From: Trachythela sp. YZ-2020
Lineage: Eukaryota; Cnidaria; Anthozoa; Malacalcyonacea; Clavulariidae
Reading direction: 5' to 3'
Assembly: GCA_016169945.1 (NCBI GenBank)
Contig: JADLSH010000257.1
Coordinates: 372,001 to 436,000 of the forward strand
Length of the DNA stretch: 64,000 nucleotides
Below, piece after piece: positions 10,655 to 22,969 of this stretch (the first letter of the stretch is position 1; each line of letters starts with the position of its first letter). Under the pieces are notes generated by a model that ran no database searches, had not been told where the DNA came from, and worked only from the letters and a program-made list of their open reading frames with translations. The position numbers and the translations under genes are program-made.

Positions 10655-12267
10655 CAAAATAGTCTGGCGTTAGATAGAGCAAAATAGCATGTATGGGGTG
10701 TATTTGGGCGCACTGTTGCTCCTTGGGTAATTAGGCAAACCAAGAGAACCCAATTAATTGTCAGGGGATGGGGGAAACCAGGAGAACATTGGAAGGTGCA
10801 AACCAGGTAATGGGCAGAAAAGAAAACTAAATTATAAGGATAATGACATTCTTAAATAGATTTTGGTCCAGACAAAATTTAACCCTCGGGCTCTAATGAG
10901 AAAGGAGTTTGATGTATATAAAGGTATCAAGGCCATTTTACTTTTGGAATTCAGTATTTTTTTATTGCCAAAATATTAGTCAAAATGCACAGAAAACATA
11001 TCATAGGCATAGCGGGGGATTTGCGGAGGAAGGGGCAGACAAGACTTTCCCTGACAAAGGTGGAAACTCCCCGACTTTCACTAAAAACAGAGCTCTCTTT
11101 TATGCTTAATTACAATGGCACACCTTCCAATTATCCATTTGCAACTAGCTCTTGGGAAGGAATTGCCTAAATTTCTTACTATTTGTCCCAAATTTGGCCA
11201 CCTCCTCCCTTCCCCACCCACCTTGTACGCCTATGTCTAAAATCTTACAGTTATACAAAACAAACCCATTAGGCAGACAGATGTAGCTGCATCTGTTACA
11301 TTGAACCAGTGAAATGGTATCCTGGTAGGCTGAGGCCTTAAATTATACTGTTAGACAGGGGTGTAGGAAGCTCAAAAAGTAATGTATGTGATCCTGAAGG
11401 CACTACATAACCAGGGGGGTATGGGGGCATGCCCCCTCAAAAAAGTTTAAAATCTAGACCCTCTGAAATGGCATTTTCAGCCAATTTAGTGACTGGTATG
11501 TCATTTTTAGAAATATTAGACAGTTAATAGTCATTGACATCTAAAAGATAATGCTAGATTATTAAACCATTTTACAGTTTTCTAACATTCTTTACTCTGA
11601 AATGCAACATAAAACGTAGCTTTATTTGTATTCAGGGTAGTAAAAGTGCGGGGTGCTATTTGAGAGCCGAAGGAGCGAGACACAGCCAGGGGGGTCTGGG
11701 GGATTCACCAATCCCTTGTTTGTCGATCTTTCTTCCCTCGGTGTAAACTGTTTAAAAGATATTCTTTACCTTTATGCACTTGATTGTTGGTCTTGTATAG
11801 CTTTGGGTTTTATTTTTTATGTAAATATGCCCCACTTTGCTATTTTGCTCTATCTAACGCCAGACTATTTTGCTCTGTCTAACGAACGCCAGACGATTTT
11901 ACTCGTCAATTATTAAGGAAAGGGTATAATGTACACTAATGGGTAAAGTAAAATATGTTAAAGTTATTAGTGAATGCCAATATACTTGTTATTTAATTAT
12001 CTATAATATGATTGCCAACAAAGTGAAACACAGTTCCATTCCCTGGGAATTTCTGCATCCATGACATATCCCCCAATTCTGTCCCATCCCTTGTTTGTCG
12101 ATCTTTCTTCCCTCGGTTCTTTCATCCCATGGTGTAAAACTGTTTAAAATATATTTTTTACCTTTGTTTACTTGATTGTCGGTATTGTATAGCTTTTGTT
12201 TTATTATTTTATGTAAATTTTTGTATTCCACTGATGCCTTTTTAAATACAACAACAAATCTCCAGTC
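10059..12267. mobile_element. Inverted-repeat element, arms of about 430-640 bp
   Basis: The left arm (from TTTGTTGTTGTATTT, about 10059-10690, interrupted by a MITE) is the reverse complement of the right arm (about 11838-12267). Shared blocks include GGCATCAGTGGAATAC, CATGGGATGAAAGAACTGAG and GGCGTTAGACAGAGCAAAAT. The right arm also has a partial direct duplication, 11712-11825 against 12091-12215. The interior (10700-11830) has no recognisable gene. No target duplication could be fixed, so the superfamily is open. Confidence 0.75.
10141..10342. mobile_element. hAT-type MITE (202 bp) nested in the left arm
   Basis: TIRs ACAGTATAGAGGCGACCAGT and, inverted, ACTGGTCGTCTTTATACTGT. An 8-bp direct repeat ACAATACC lies at 10133-10140 and 10343-10350. 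The 8-bp duplication and short TIRs fit the hAT superfamily. The right arm of the host element lacks this insert. Confidence 0.85.
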
Positions 12268-12429
12268 ACATGACCTGATGACCTATAAGGTCCTGCTATA
12301 CGGTGGATAAAGCCCGGCTAGATATCGTTACACACGGTTCCCCCCATCCCCTGGTCTCGCCATTCCCCAATTCTACTGTTCTATAGATCTCTTAGTTCCT
12401 GTTTCCCCCACTTCATGTTTGCCCCACTC

Positions 12430-12672
12430 CCCGGTTTCCCCATTTCTCGGTTCCCCACTCTCTTACTCCTGATTCCCCGCTTTCCCGATTCCCCGATTCC
12501 CGGAATCCCCGATTCCCGGAATCCCCGATTCCCGGAATCCCCGATTCCCGGAATCCCCGATTCCCGGAATCCCCGATTCCCCGATTCTCCGATTCCCCGA
12601 TTCCCCGATTCCCCGATTCCCCGATTCCCCGATTCCCCGATTCCCCGATTCCCCGATTCCCCGATTCCCCGT
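12430..12672. repeat. Minisatellite of GATTCCC(C) units
   Basis: Two unit types: about 14-bp CCCGGAATCCCCGATT repeated five times (12495-12570), then 8-bp CCCCGATT repeated more than ten times to 12672. The long ORFs across it on both strands are repeat translations. Confidence 0.95.
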
Positions 12673-12817
12673 TCCTTATTTTAAAGATAGCCGAGAATAA
12701 ACACGTCTGGAGATATTTACATTTGAAACAACCGATCGTAATTACGGCGCAAGCCGTAAAACGAGAAAATACACACGAGCTTGAATTTGTGTACTGATTT
12801 GAAATATATATGTACAA

Positions 12818-12913
12818 TTTACAACGTGAGCGGCCGTGTTGTATCGGATATACAAACTCGAGCCGAAGGCGAGCGTTGTATATCCGATACAACACTGCCG
12901 CTCATGTTGTAAA
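12818..12913. repeat. Hairpin repeat, about 37-bp arms
   Basis: TTTACAACGTGAGCGGC with GTGTTGTATCGGATATACAA is mirrored after an ACTCGAGCCGAAGGCGAGCG loop. The loop is itself a small palindrome. This is typical of invertebrate foldback MITEs. Confidence 0.85.
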
Positions 12914-12999
12914 TAGCTTGTGAAACGTCTTGATGAGAACATTCGTATTTTCAACAATTTAAAATAAATGAATGATATTTGGTGAGAAAATTGAACTTA

Positions 13000-14150
13000 A
13001 AGTTTATGTAAATCAGCATGATTCTGTATCAGATATACAAACCCCTTCACGCTAATGATTTCTTTTGTGTTTTCCTCAAGAATTATTAATGAGTTTACAA
13101 ATATTCTATATAATATTTTTGTTTCAACACATACTGTGATATTGCTAATGAACTGTATTTCAAATGCACTTTTTGATAAAGATGAGTTGCCTTCTTTTTA
13201 GCACATAATGGTAACATACAACAAAATAGAGTTAGTATAAGTCGCAAGATAGAATATTAAAAGCGCGAGGGGTTTCTGCCTGCATGTACTTCTAGTTTAG
13301 AATAATAACTGTAATAGTCATTGTCACCCTACCGACATGTTGATTGATATCGTATTCAATGTTAATGATCTTCAATAATCACATACATTATTTTATCATG
13401 TCAATTAGCACAGGTCAGATGACATGAGACTTATGGGGATCCCGTGAAGCAAACTTATATGGTATTATCATTGCCTGTATATTATCAAATTTTGGTGTGC
13501 TAATCGTAGAAGTAATGGTGAGAAAATTATACAAAGGAACATGCTGTATGTATGAGACATGTATGAGTATTTTTTCATCTTTGCACTGCATCATAAATGC
13601 CTGTTCATACGATCCGATTTGTCGGTCCCGCTTCTCCTCCTGACGTATGTGATTTCACACAATACAGCAACAACTATACACGTTTCGCCAGGTATAAGCC
13701 TAAGGCCCTAAGTCCTTAGTATACTATACATGTTAAATACTGTTAGCCTATTTACTACCAAGTACTGTTAGCCTATATTACTACTGCATATACAAGAAAT
13801 GCTTGGTAATTTTTTAGCATCAATAATTGATATCCTTGTCTGTTTAAAGCCAATCTTTACGAAACCTTGCTGCTTAATTGCAACCCTGTTGTCAGTTAGT
13901 AATGGCGCGGTTTCAGATATATGTAGGGGTGTCTAAGTGACATTAAAAATGTAAAGTAATCTGAAAGTAACTGTAATCCATTGCAAAAAAACATATATAT
14001 TGGCAAACATTTAGCCAGATACTCTGCAATACAAAAATTTGTTTTTCCACTTTGACAATGTAGTTGAAAATTGGAACTGCCCTGAAAACCCTGAAAGGCG
14101 AACATAGCGAAGTATTTGCACATGCGGAAAGTATTTAAATCTTCTCTATT
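13000..14150. other. No gene recognised
   Basis: AT-rich sequence with no ORF that I can support. The minus-strand frame at 13896-14210 has no recognisable motif and ends in a MITE fragment. Confidence 0.5.
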
Positions 14151-14189
14151 TAAAAATCTTACATTTTTCGCCTTTTGGCTTTGGCCTTT

Positions 14190-14268
14190 GCGGCAAACAT
14201 ATAGCCACAACTACCTTTAGTCCCCAAAGGGCTCTACCCCTTTGAAATCTCTGGCTACGTCCCTGCCT
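14190..14268 (-). repeat. Fragment of the CAGGGACGTAGCCAG MITE
   Basis: Ends with CTGGCTACGTCCCTG and contains ATAGCCACAACTACCTTTA, both shared (inverted) with the complete copy at 21060-21226. The other terminus is missing. Confidence 0.7.
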
Positions 14269-14598
14269 CGATTCCTGCGATTTGTAGTTGTTTGAATATA
14301 ATTTCGCCTCAGTCACATTCGAGAAGTACAAGTTTTAAAGCTTTGGCGAGTTAATGTGATTTAAGAAAAGTCAAGCTTCTAAGCCACGCGATATACGGTA
14401 TATAAAATTCCAATCAGCACAAATTTCAGAAAGCAACCTTCCATAATAGCTACAGTATGAAGAATTCTTGCATGTACTTCGAAAATTGTGTCCCATGAAC
14501 TTAACAAATAATTGCACTTCATCTTAATATTAAATAATTTAGAGAAACTATGAAACAATTTTAGCACGTTTATAAACAAGTCAATAAGTATAGTAAAC

Positions 14599-14688
14599 CT
14601 TGTCATCTTGCGATGGTCCAGAAGCGACAAGAATATTGAGAGAAGCGATAAACATCAGGATTTTCCACAGAACTTTTACAGACATCAT
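14599..14688 (-). CDS. Signal-peptide first exon, copy A
   Basis: Minus-strand ATG at 14688 opens a 30-codon exon ending AAG|GTTTAC. It begins MMSVKVLWKILMFIAS and continues with a hydrophobic core and a small-residue cleavage area (ILVASGPSQDDK), a standard secretory signal. Copy B at 16352-16444 encodes a closely related peptide, and about 100 bp upstream is conserved as well, so both are likely true first exons with 5' flanks. The exon leaves in phase 0. I could not find the next exon. The mature protein is therefore unknown. Confidence 0.6.
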
Positions 14689-15110
14689 TTTGTAAATTTT
14701 GTCTTCAAGCAAGTTCAAACGTCTTCCTTCAGCTCCTTGATACGTAATGAATAAATCAACCTATTGTGTTCAGGTTTATAGTTGATTCGCTTCTTCACAA
14801 CTTGTTATTTAGAAATAATAATTATTTACTTTTGTCTTTTTAACAAAGAGCATCCAAATTTTATAATGAGATAGAGAAACATACTTATATATAAATAAAT
14901 TGTAACATTACAAATTTCATCTGTCTGTGTATAGTTGTATATTCGAAAAGAGATGTTATCTTAACTAGTTTTTTATCCTAGTCAAAGTTCAAATTTACAA
15001 ACATTCAAATTATTCTAAACAAACATTCTTAGTGATTTAGAAAATATGACACGTTTCTGACGGATTGCTTCAGCAAGGCTTGAATCGTTTGTGTTTTATT
15101 AATTATTTAT
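14689..15110 (-). promoter_or_regulatory. Conserved 5' flank of exon A (duplicated at 16445-16537 and 17741-18040)
   Basis: Shared blocks include CTTCCTTCAGCT, ACGTAATGAATAAAT, TATTTACTTTTGTCTTTT and GGATTGCTTCAGCAAG, in the same order as upstream of exon B. There the order is broken by a 1.2-kb insert. Conservation beyond the exon suggests duplication of a promoter region. A promoter role is inferred. Confidence 0.45.
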
Positions 15111-16351
15111 TGCAAGATCACGTCTGTGTTTAATTGATCGAGCAAACGGAAGTATGACATTATAATTCCTTAATTCTTAAAAAGTAAACATACTAAAGAT
15201 GCCAAGTGACTCGGCTTGGTCAGGTTCAGATGTGAATAAATTATTCCTTTATATAGCTATATAGGCCTATATTAGAGTCTATAATTTCTGAAATGCCTTT
15301 CCTGCATTCTGCATATGAGGAGATTTCGCAGAATATGAGGAGATTTCGCAGATTTCGCAGAATAATCACTAATGACCATTAAATATTCAATTAGCCAGCA
15401 ACAATAACCCTTGAAAGCCACATAACAACTATAAATATTCAGACCCTTATATTATAATCAAGATACTATATAACCCTTCAACATCAGTCGGTATCAGTGG
15501 AAGCGTGTGTAAATCTAAACATAATAGTAATTTATCATTGAGAATAAGATCGAAAGCTATATGTTCCAGTTTTGCAATTACAATTAACGGTATTTTAAAA
15601 TCCATTATGATATCCGGGTTTCTACAAATAGCATATTAATCCAAAATTGAATATATCGTTTGCATTCTCAAACAGAATTTTGTGGATCGAATTTACTTAA
15701 GCGAAAATGTACGTAGGTAGATCTCATAGTCCGATGCCTTTAAATTCAGTATGGCGGCCACTGTACAAGGCACTCCTCTATTTACCAGCACGCGAATTTG
15801 TGGAAGGGTTGCATAAACTGCACGGGAGGCTGATACTTCCTCACTTGAAAATTAATGATGAATTGATAAATATTGATTCGTCTGGACGAATCAATCTATA
15901 ACAACCGGAGAGTAAATATAACTGAAAACAAGCATCCAGCTCATTGTTAAATACAGGAAATTAAACCTTTATAATAACTACGTATACATATATTTCATTC
16001 AAGCGCTTTTACAGACAAAAATGTTAAATTCCTTGGAGTTTGTTTACCTTTTGTAATTATGCACATAATTTCAATCCTATTTGTAAAAGAACTCTGCATG
16101 CAAACTCGACAGGATCAATATTCTTATATATTACTTTTAGCTCTAGATCTTTTAGTTGGAATACCACTATATCCAAATCGCCATGCATGCAAACTTATAA
16201 GGAATTTCAGCGCTAGTTGCCTTGATTTACTTGGAGCTAGTTTTACGTTCGAATTTGGCACATTAAAAGAAACCTTGTTAAGTAAGTATTACATAAAAGA
16301 GAATTATAACTATATACGTTTAGACTACTGTAGTTTATGATAATAGTAAAC

Positions 16352-16444
16352 CTTGTTGTCTTGCGATGATCCAGAACTAGGGACAAGAACATTGAGAGAA
16401 GCAGTAAAGATCAGGATTTTCCACAGAATTCTTGCAGACTTCAT
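16352..16444 (-). CDS. Signal-peptide first exon, copy B
   Basis: Minus-strand ATG at 16444 gives 31 codons beginning MKSARILWKILIFTAS. A hydrophobic core and SSGSSQDNK follow, ending AAG|GTTTAC, phase 0. It differs from copy A mainly by conservative changes and one extra residue. This suggests a tandem gene family selected as protein. The 5' flank is interrupted 94 bp upstream by a mobile insert (16538-17518), so this copy may have lost its promoter. The downstream exon was not identified. Confidence 0.6.
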
Positions 16445-16537
16445 TTTGTAAATTTTATCTCCAAGCAAGTTCTAACTTCTTCCTTCAGCTTCTTGAGACG
16501 TAATGAATAAATTGCCTTATTGTATTCAGGTTTATAT

Positions 16538-17518
16538 TATAAGTAGTATCTAACGAGCAATTTGATTGGCTAATTTCGCGTGCCTTATGACGCAATAAAG
16601 CACGGCCACCGTTTTGGTTTTTCTCCCTTCGTCCCCGCTTGTTAAATTTTCCTCGGAATTGTCAATACAACATGAACAAAATTATAATAATTTTAAATCC
16701 AAAGTCTGTCAGAAAGCAAGAAAAACTAGACCTAAACGAGATGGAAAAAGCCAGTCAACAAATAACAACCGGATATAAACGGCGAATAAGGACTCGTAGC
16801 TGTTTCTGAGTTTGAAATATACTTTTTTGCTTGAAAGTTCGCATTCAACGGCGACAAGAAACGCGAAAATCTGTGCTATTTTGACATTTAAAGGTACAAA
16901 AACTGTATTTAAAAACAAACCAAACCAAATTTATCCACAGTTCTATTCATTAACCATTTTGGCATTGATTTAGATAACACTATGACTATATGTACAGTTT
17001 TTAAGCTGTCAAGATGCAACGACAAAAACCTACACAAATACGACATGTTTATGCATTTCTTGACAGTTTTCTGAGAAAATTTTTAACCACCAACCACTGA
17101 ATTAGCGAAAAACACAAAACATATTCAAACAGTACCTTCAAACAAAAATTGCCTGATATATTTGGTTCAAGATGAAAAATCAACTTGACAGCCAATGTTG
17201 TCAAAGCAGCTTGACAAAAGCCCTTCGCTTTTATACCGAATCCAGGACAAAAGTGAAGCAGAACAACGAAAAACCAATCTGTCTATCATTGTGCACTATA
17301 TTTGAAAAATTTTCAACAGTTTTTGTGCCTTTTTAATCCCTAATTTGTGTTGAGTTGCAAGCTTTTCGCTCCTTCGCCGGCCAGAATTCAAGCTTGTAGT
17401 TGTTGCCAAGCAATGAAAACATTAAAAGCTTGCGAGTGACGTCAGTGATTACATGTTAGGAGAATATCAATATTGATCTTTAAACAAAATTGTTTACTGT
17501 GCTTATCTACTACTTATA
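16538..17518. mobile_element. Insertion with 11-bp terminal inverted repeats
   Basis: Begins TATAAGTAGTA and ends TACTACTTATA, and interrupts sequence that is continuous upstream of exon A. It contains no convincing ORF. The superfamily cannot be determined. The hairpin at 17525-17718 lies directly after it. Confidence 0.6.
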
Positions 17519-17524
17519 ACATAA

Positions 17525-17718
17525 AAGAATTAAAAAAATGAGTCGCGTAACGTTATGGTGTAATAATGCACGAGGGGGGAATGTTGGGAGAATACGAGAG
17601 AAGCTTGTAAAACACGAGGCGTAGCCGAGTGTTTTACACGCTTCTCGAGTATTCTCCCAACATTCCCCCGAGTGCATTATTACATCATAACGGCACAAGA
17701 CGAGTTTTTTTAATTCTT
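17525..17718. mobile_element. Foldback MITE, about 85-bp arms
   Basis: A near-perfect inverted repeat from AAGAATTAAAAAAA to its mirror, with inner arms such as GGGAGAATACGAGAGAAGC and a short loop around ACGAGGCGTAGCCGAGT. No coding content. Confidence 0.85.
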
Positions 17719-18099
17719 AATTATTGTTTCCCCTCTCCTTGACAAATTGTCATTTACAAATAATGATTTACTTTTGTCTTTTAGACAAAGTCCACCCAAG
17801 TTTTATAATCAGGTAGTGTGAAATAGAAAAATATTGCTAGATGGAGTATAACATTTCAAATTTCATCTGTAACACTGTATATAGAACGTTAACTAGAACT
17901 ACATAACCAAAAATAAGTGTTAATATCTAGCTCCTTGGTCAGGAATCTATATTTACATTATTGTTTCGAGCAAACAATTTGTATGATTTAACAACAATGA
18001 CATGTTTTTGATGGATTGCTTCAGCAAGACTCAATATAACCATTTGTGTCTAATGCATCCAAAGAACTGTTATGATATATTGATATTCAACAATGCTCT

Positions 18100-20150
18100 T
18101 ATATTCAGCTAAATAAATTAAGCTTGCATACGTGACCGAAGTGCACCATGGGAGCCCGCTGGGATTTCAGGGGATTCCATAGGATTACCCGTAGGGATTG
18201 GTTTCTGAACCATAGTTCATCGAAGAGAGTCGATCTAATTATGCAATTTTACTATACTTTTTGATAGTCGCGTTTGGAGTTGTTTTGTTTAAATTTTAAT
18301 GCTGGTTTTATCACACGACAGAGAGTAGCAAGAAACATTGAAATGAGAAACATTTTAAAGGATATTAGGCTGCGAAATGTAGTTTACACTCCTAATCCCC
18401 GAGCCACGCGCGAAGCGCGTGTGCGAGGGTACTAATTCCGTTCGCGCAGCGGCGACGTCTAAAGTCCATCAATTATTGCGGGCGCATGGCTATGTTTCAT
18501 GGGTGTGATGTGGTAGTCATCTCACTGATCTCAAAAGTATGGCAGATTGTCAGGGGTGGAATGAGCGAGTTTTCAAAATTTGACAAGGAAGCTAAGGGCC
18601 TTTTTCTCTTTTACTTCAAAATGTAAAGAAGAAATAGTTGAATATCATGCAAGAAGTCAAGTCACGGCAAGAAGCATTACTAGGCCAACAAGGTAATTTG
18701 TTTTATTGTTTATTAATATGTCTTTGTCGATTTAAAAAATGCTGGTTATACACTGCTTTTCACTTAATGTCAGTGACGATGTATAAAGTGTTTTAGATTA
18801 CCCGATTACCTCGAAGAGACCAGAATTACTGTTCAATTTAAGAATTATTCTCAGGGCTCCGTTTCGCGCGCTAAATTATATCTATCGCGACTCTCATCAA
18901 CTCTTGCCCTCGTTTGACCGGGGCAAGAGAGTTGAGAAAACTCTCACACAAACTCTCGCTCGCCAACTGGCTCATCAACTCTCATCTTCGTTTGACAGGG
19001 ATTTAACGTTGAAAATATAATGCATGCATGCATGTATTTCTAGTTCATAAAAATTAATCTCCGGCATCAAACAGCACCGATATGTAGACATAATTAAATT
19101 AACAAGTTGGTGCGCGCAAGCTTACGAGGTTCAAACCACACCACCGTAGTTCACCACAGTTCAAACAGCACCGTAGTTCACGTAAATTTTGTTAAAGTTG
19201 AAAGTAGTGCTTAAGAAGCCATGTTTACGTGATTTTGATGAGCCATTTTCAAATCGCTTTGATTTTTTCGTATTGTTTACATTTAAGTTCGTTTATTTCA
19301 AGAACGTCTTATTGTTGTAGTTCGAGTATTTAATTCAGCAATCTCAGTGGTTCAAACCTAACCCACCATATGTCATTCGAAAGCTCAATTATCAATCTTT
19401 CAAATGAATGTTACCATATAGGTTAAACTGCTTGATTCTTTTCAAAATTTAGATCGAGTATTCCGTCTTTTTAAAACCCTGTATACGAGTTACTGACACG
19501 TATTCGGCTTGTGCAGTCACGCGAGATCATTACGTAATGCTAAATATTCGGCTATTTTGGGTGGCATTATCGTGGATTTCATCGAAGTGCCGTCTGAGAG
19601 TTATAATGCAAGCTATATCTCGCTAGCATCCTTGAACAACGAGGAATATTTTGGTGTATAGTTTGTTGTTTTAGCATGTCTATAACTGGAGTTAGGAAAG
19701 TTGGCGTACGATTAATGTCAGGCATGTTGGATTTCATTTCAATTAGCTTGAATTTGTCCAATATATGGGAATGGTGGAATTTGCCACCAAAGTGGCGGAA
19801 GCTAAGTATTTACGAGTTGTGAAGTCACTTGTACAAGTCGAAACATTGTATTCTCCATACACTGACACATTCGCACTATGTGAATTATAATGCTTAATAG
19901 ACACTTCCAGAATTTGCTTGAGTGCACACGAAACAATAGTTTGAAATCGAGGCGGACAATGTAATCCATTGTAAATAAGCATTTTTCATTGCCAGCCAGG
20001 AAATTCGAGGAGTATCTATTATACTTTGTTTTATTCGGAAAGCGGGACAATTCAAGGTATATAAGTTATGCTCAGTTTACAAACCGGTTCTGCATTCATT
20101 ATGAAGTTTTGAATTTCGCAACGAATTTCCGAAGTTCGAAACGAAACGCA
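18100..20150. other. No gene recognised; scattered short repeats
   Basis: Includes a GC-rich repeat at 18399-18445 (GAGCCACGCGCGAAGCGCGT), related to 20220-20255. A degenerate inverted repeat lies at 18890-18985 (CAACTCTTGCCCTCGTTTGA). Minus-strand frames at 19579-20050 are open for up to 82 codons, but I do not recognise them. Confidence 0.45.
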
Positions 20151-20284
20151 ACATTTGGGTGAAAAGTTAGTTGAAATCGACTGTAATTCTTCTCATTATA
20201 TGGCATTGGTCCTAATGCCCGAGCCAGTCGCAAAGCGCGTGAGCGAGGGTACTATGGTTAGTGACTTAGCTTTGATCGACTTAG

Positions 20285-20470
20285 CTTTGATCTACGAACT
20301 TAATTGTCTAAATATAAATTTGGTTTTATCGGAGAAAGATTTGGGAGTTGTCACTCAAGCTAATTTGTCTTGGAACGACCATACTTTCATGATTGCAGCC
20401 AAAGCAAATAGAATGTTGGGATTTTTGAAGCGCAGGTATCATCGACACCCGAGCTATGAAATTGCTATAT
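20285..20470 (+). pseudogene. LINE RT thumb fragment
   Basis: Within a 132-codon ORF the part LSEKDLGVVTQANLSWNDH followed by KANRMLGFLKRR is the conserved thumb motif of CR1/jockey-like LINE reverse transcriptases (EKDLGV, W..H, KAN..LGF). No palm or tail is present. The ORF's first third is unrelated repeat sequence (a GAGCC..GCGTGAGCGAGGGTAC unit at 20220). It is a small fossil. Confidence 0.75.
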
Positions 20471-20689
20471 TTATCTTTGGTACGTTCACATTTTTGTACA
20501 AGTCTTGTGGGGGACTTAGTGTCCTTTTGTTGTACACCTGCCTTAGGAGTTAAGGGGAATTTTTTAAAATAAAATAAAAATAAATAAATATGGACCACAA
20601 AACAGTTTGAACAAATATATCAGCGGTTATATACCATACGGTATATCATGTATTTATTCGAAGTAGTCCTTACCCTAACACAACCCTTA

Positions 20690-20885
20690 TACACTAGACT
20701 TGCTCCACGTCCCTCTTTCTGTGTAGGCCCACTATATTGTTTTTTACATGACGTACGAAGAAATCGAAGGAGCAAATGAGGGACTTGTAAAATCTGCACG
20801 CAGAACTACTTCCGGCTGCTCAAATTTGAGCAGCCTGAAATGGCCAGCTTCAAGCTGGCCAGGAGGGGCGTGATGCTATCTGGAA
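20690..20885. repeat. Dispersed repeat family R1, copy 1
   Basis: Shares CTCTTTCTGTGTAGGC and TTTTTTACATGACGTACG (inverted) with 32190-32275. It shares AAATCTGCACGC..GAACTACTTC and the GCTGCTCAAATTTGAGCAGC hairpin with 24790-24860. Confidence 0.7.
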
Positions 20886-21059
20886 ATCAGAGAAATATAT
20901 GATTTGGGCGCTTATTTCACAAAATATAATGAAATTTCATCCTATAAGTTGCGACTCGCAACGGAGAACGAATTTTCCCGTAAAAAAAACTAATCGTCGA
21001 GGTCGACCGTGTAAATATAAAGTGCGCCAGAAATAATCTGCTTACACTATGATACAGCC

Positions 21060-21226
21060 CAGGGACGTAGCCAGAGCTTTCAAAGGGGGGGAGCCCTGTG
21101 GGGATTAAAGGTAGTTGTGGCTATATGTGGGGCATAATTCCTGGTATTGCAGTAAGTATTAGCACTAAATATTACCAAAGGGGGGGAGCCGCGGCTCCCT
21201 CGGCTCCCCCCCTGGCTACGTCCCTG
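21060..21226. mobile_element. hAT-type MITE (167 bp)
   Basis: TIRs CAGGGACGTAGCCAG / CTGGCTACGTCCCTG, flanked by a perfect 8-bp duplication ATACAGCC at 21052-21059 and 21227-21234. G-rich subterminal tracts. No coding content. Confidence 0.9.
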
Positions 21227-21593
21227 ATACAGCCTGCAGGTAAACACATTATATCCATTTATGTTTTGTAAATCTCCAAAGAACTGTTGCCGTTCTAAAC
21301 ATTGATATGATTATAAAGTTCAAAGGGCTTCGTCTCCTGCAGAATTTTCGTTCATTGCAGTAGGCAGTAGAGTAAACTCGACTGTACACAAAGACAAAAC
21401 TCCTTTAAACCCGTCGAAGCGTATTATATTTAAACAGTTTGTACAGTTTATAGCACATAATTTGTTTACTTGCAACATATGAGAATTTCCGCTTCATAAA
21501 AGCTACACAGAAATGTCGATCATCGACAATATTAGTTCCACGTTCCTTCGGAGATGAAATTCTAATTATGGTTTTTTTACAATGCATTGTATC

Positions 21594-21894
21594 CAGGGAT
21601 GCCGGAACCACGGATGCAGCGGGTGCAAGTGCACCCCTTGCCTTTTGTATTCACAACTTTCTGGGTGCAATGCGGGTGCACTTGTAACAGGTGCACGGAA
21701 GATTTAACACGAACAGATTACTTACGTAAACCCTTAATTAAGTTTATCGTAACTCGTAACGTTTTTTGTGTTTGATTTAAATTACGTTATAAGTAGGTAA
21801 GTGCCCTTTGATTTTTGTTTGTGCTCTTTTGTTAAAAAATATGCCCTTTTGATAACAAATGCACCCCTTGCGCTCGCAACTTCCGGCATCCCTG
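21594..21894. mobile_element. hAT-type MITE (301 bp)
   Basis: TIRs CAGGGATGCCGGAA / TTCCGGCATCCCTG with a 7-of-8 matching duplication (ATTGTATC / ATTGTAAC) at 21586 and 21895. Inside, GTGCACCCCTTGC-type words repeat in both orientations. Confidence 0.85.
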
Positions 21895-22177
21895 ATTGTA
21901 ACATTTTGTGAAATCAAATTGTGGTGAAATGAACGCCTAAATTATATGAATCGACAAAAAATTCAATCGAATATTTGAATTCGCAACTCTTAGCTTGGAC
22001 GTTCGCTTTTTAATTATGTTGTCGCAAGAACACTTTGAGTACGATTGCCTTTGCAAAATAAATGAAATTAACACCATTGGAATCCTTACAAAATAAGCTT
22101 TTTAACAGTGGGCTATTTTGCCGACTAAACATTACAGAATCAAAAATACTAAAAGTTTAATCCCAAACATACCTCCA

Positions 22178-22207
22178 GTTATTATTATTATTATTATTAT
22201 TATTATG
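22178..22207. repeat. (ATT)n microsatellite
   Basis: About ten ATT triplets in a row. Confidence 0.95.
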
Positions 22208-22969
22208 AACTATATTTCAACACGGTACAATTTCACCTTATAAAATAATTATGTACAAAGAAAAGAAAAAGGTGATCTTCCAAAAATACGGTCGTGATGC
22301 ACTTAACGGTTAATATATATAGATGTAAAGAAGGAAAATGAAGTTGATATTATTAACATGCTTTTATGTTATATTAACATGCACGTTTTATGTTAGATTT
22401 GAAATTAAGAAATAGTCAGACTGGACTTTATATGAGAAAGCATTTTCAGTATTGTTTCCGCCCTTTTTTGAATAGTAAATACTTTTAGTTTAAAAAATGC
22501 TCTCGAGAGTCATACTCCAGTTCAACTCAAACAATCTTTAATATCTTCTTTATTCCTGCATTTGACCACAGACTTCTAATGGTCGAAATTTAGCTTTTTA
22601 TCTGTGTATTTTCTTCTGCAAAGTTTCGCTTCGATACTACGAGTAGAAGTATTTATTTTGAAATTTTTTTTATTTATCGGCTATTTTCCAGCATGCACGC
22701 GCTTACCGTAGTTTGACTATATATGGTTTGCCCACGCGCTTCAGTCCCCACAAAAAGATATTATATAGGGTGTATTAATTGTGTACCCAGAATTCATTCC
22801 GGCCACTTAAAAAACCATAGCAACAGTCTTTGTTTGTCTTGGGCCTTTTACGGTTGTTTTTGTCTGAAAGTCTGGTTTGACCCGCACGCTACATTTCAAG
22901 TTTCGCCGTAACTTTGTCATTATTTATTGTTTTTCTTTGAAAGTTGGTCAATTGCTTTTTAGCTTACAG

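Noticed and set aside
12413..12895. 160-codon minus-strand and 89-codon plus-strand ORFs
   Set aside because: They translate a GATTCCC minisatellite and a hairpin.
19579..20050. Possible receptor-like gene on the minus strand
   Set aside because: Three overlapping frames of at most 82 codons with no clear family motif and no matching splice sites.
20155..20284. N-terminal third of the 132-codon ORF as a gene
   Set aside because: It runs through a GC-rich dispersed repeat; only the LINE thumb part is recognisable.
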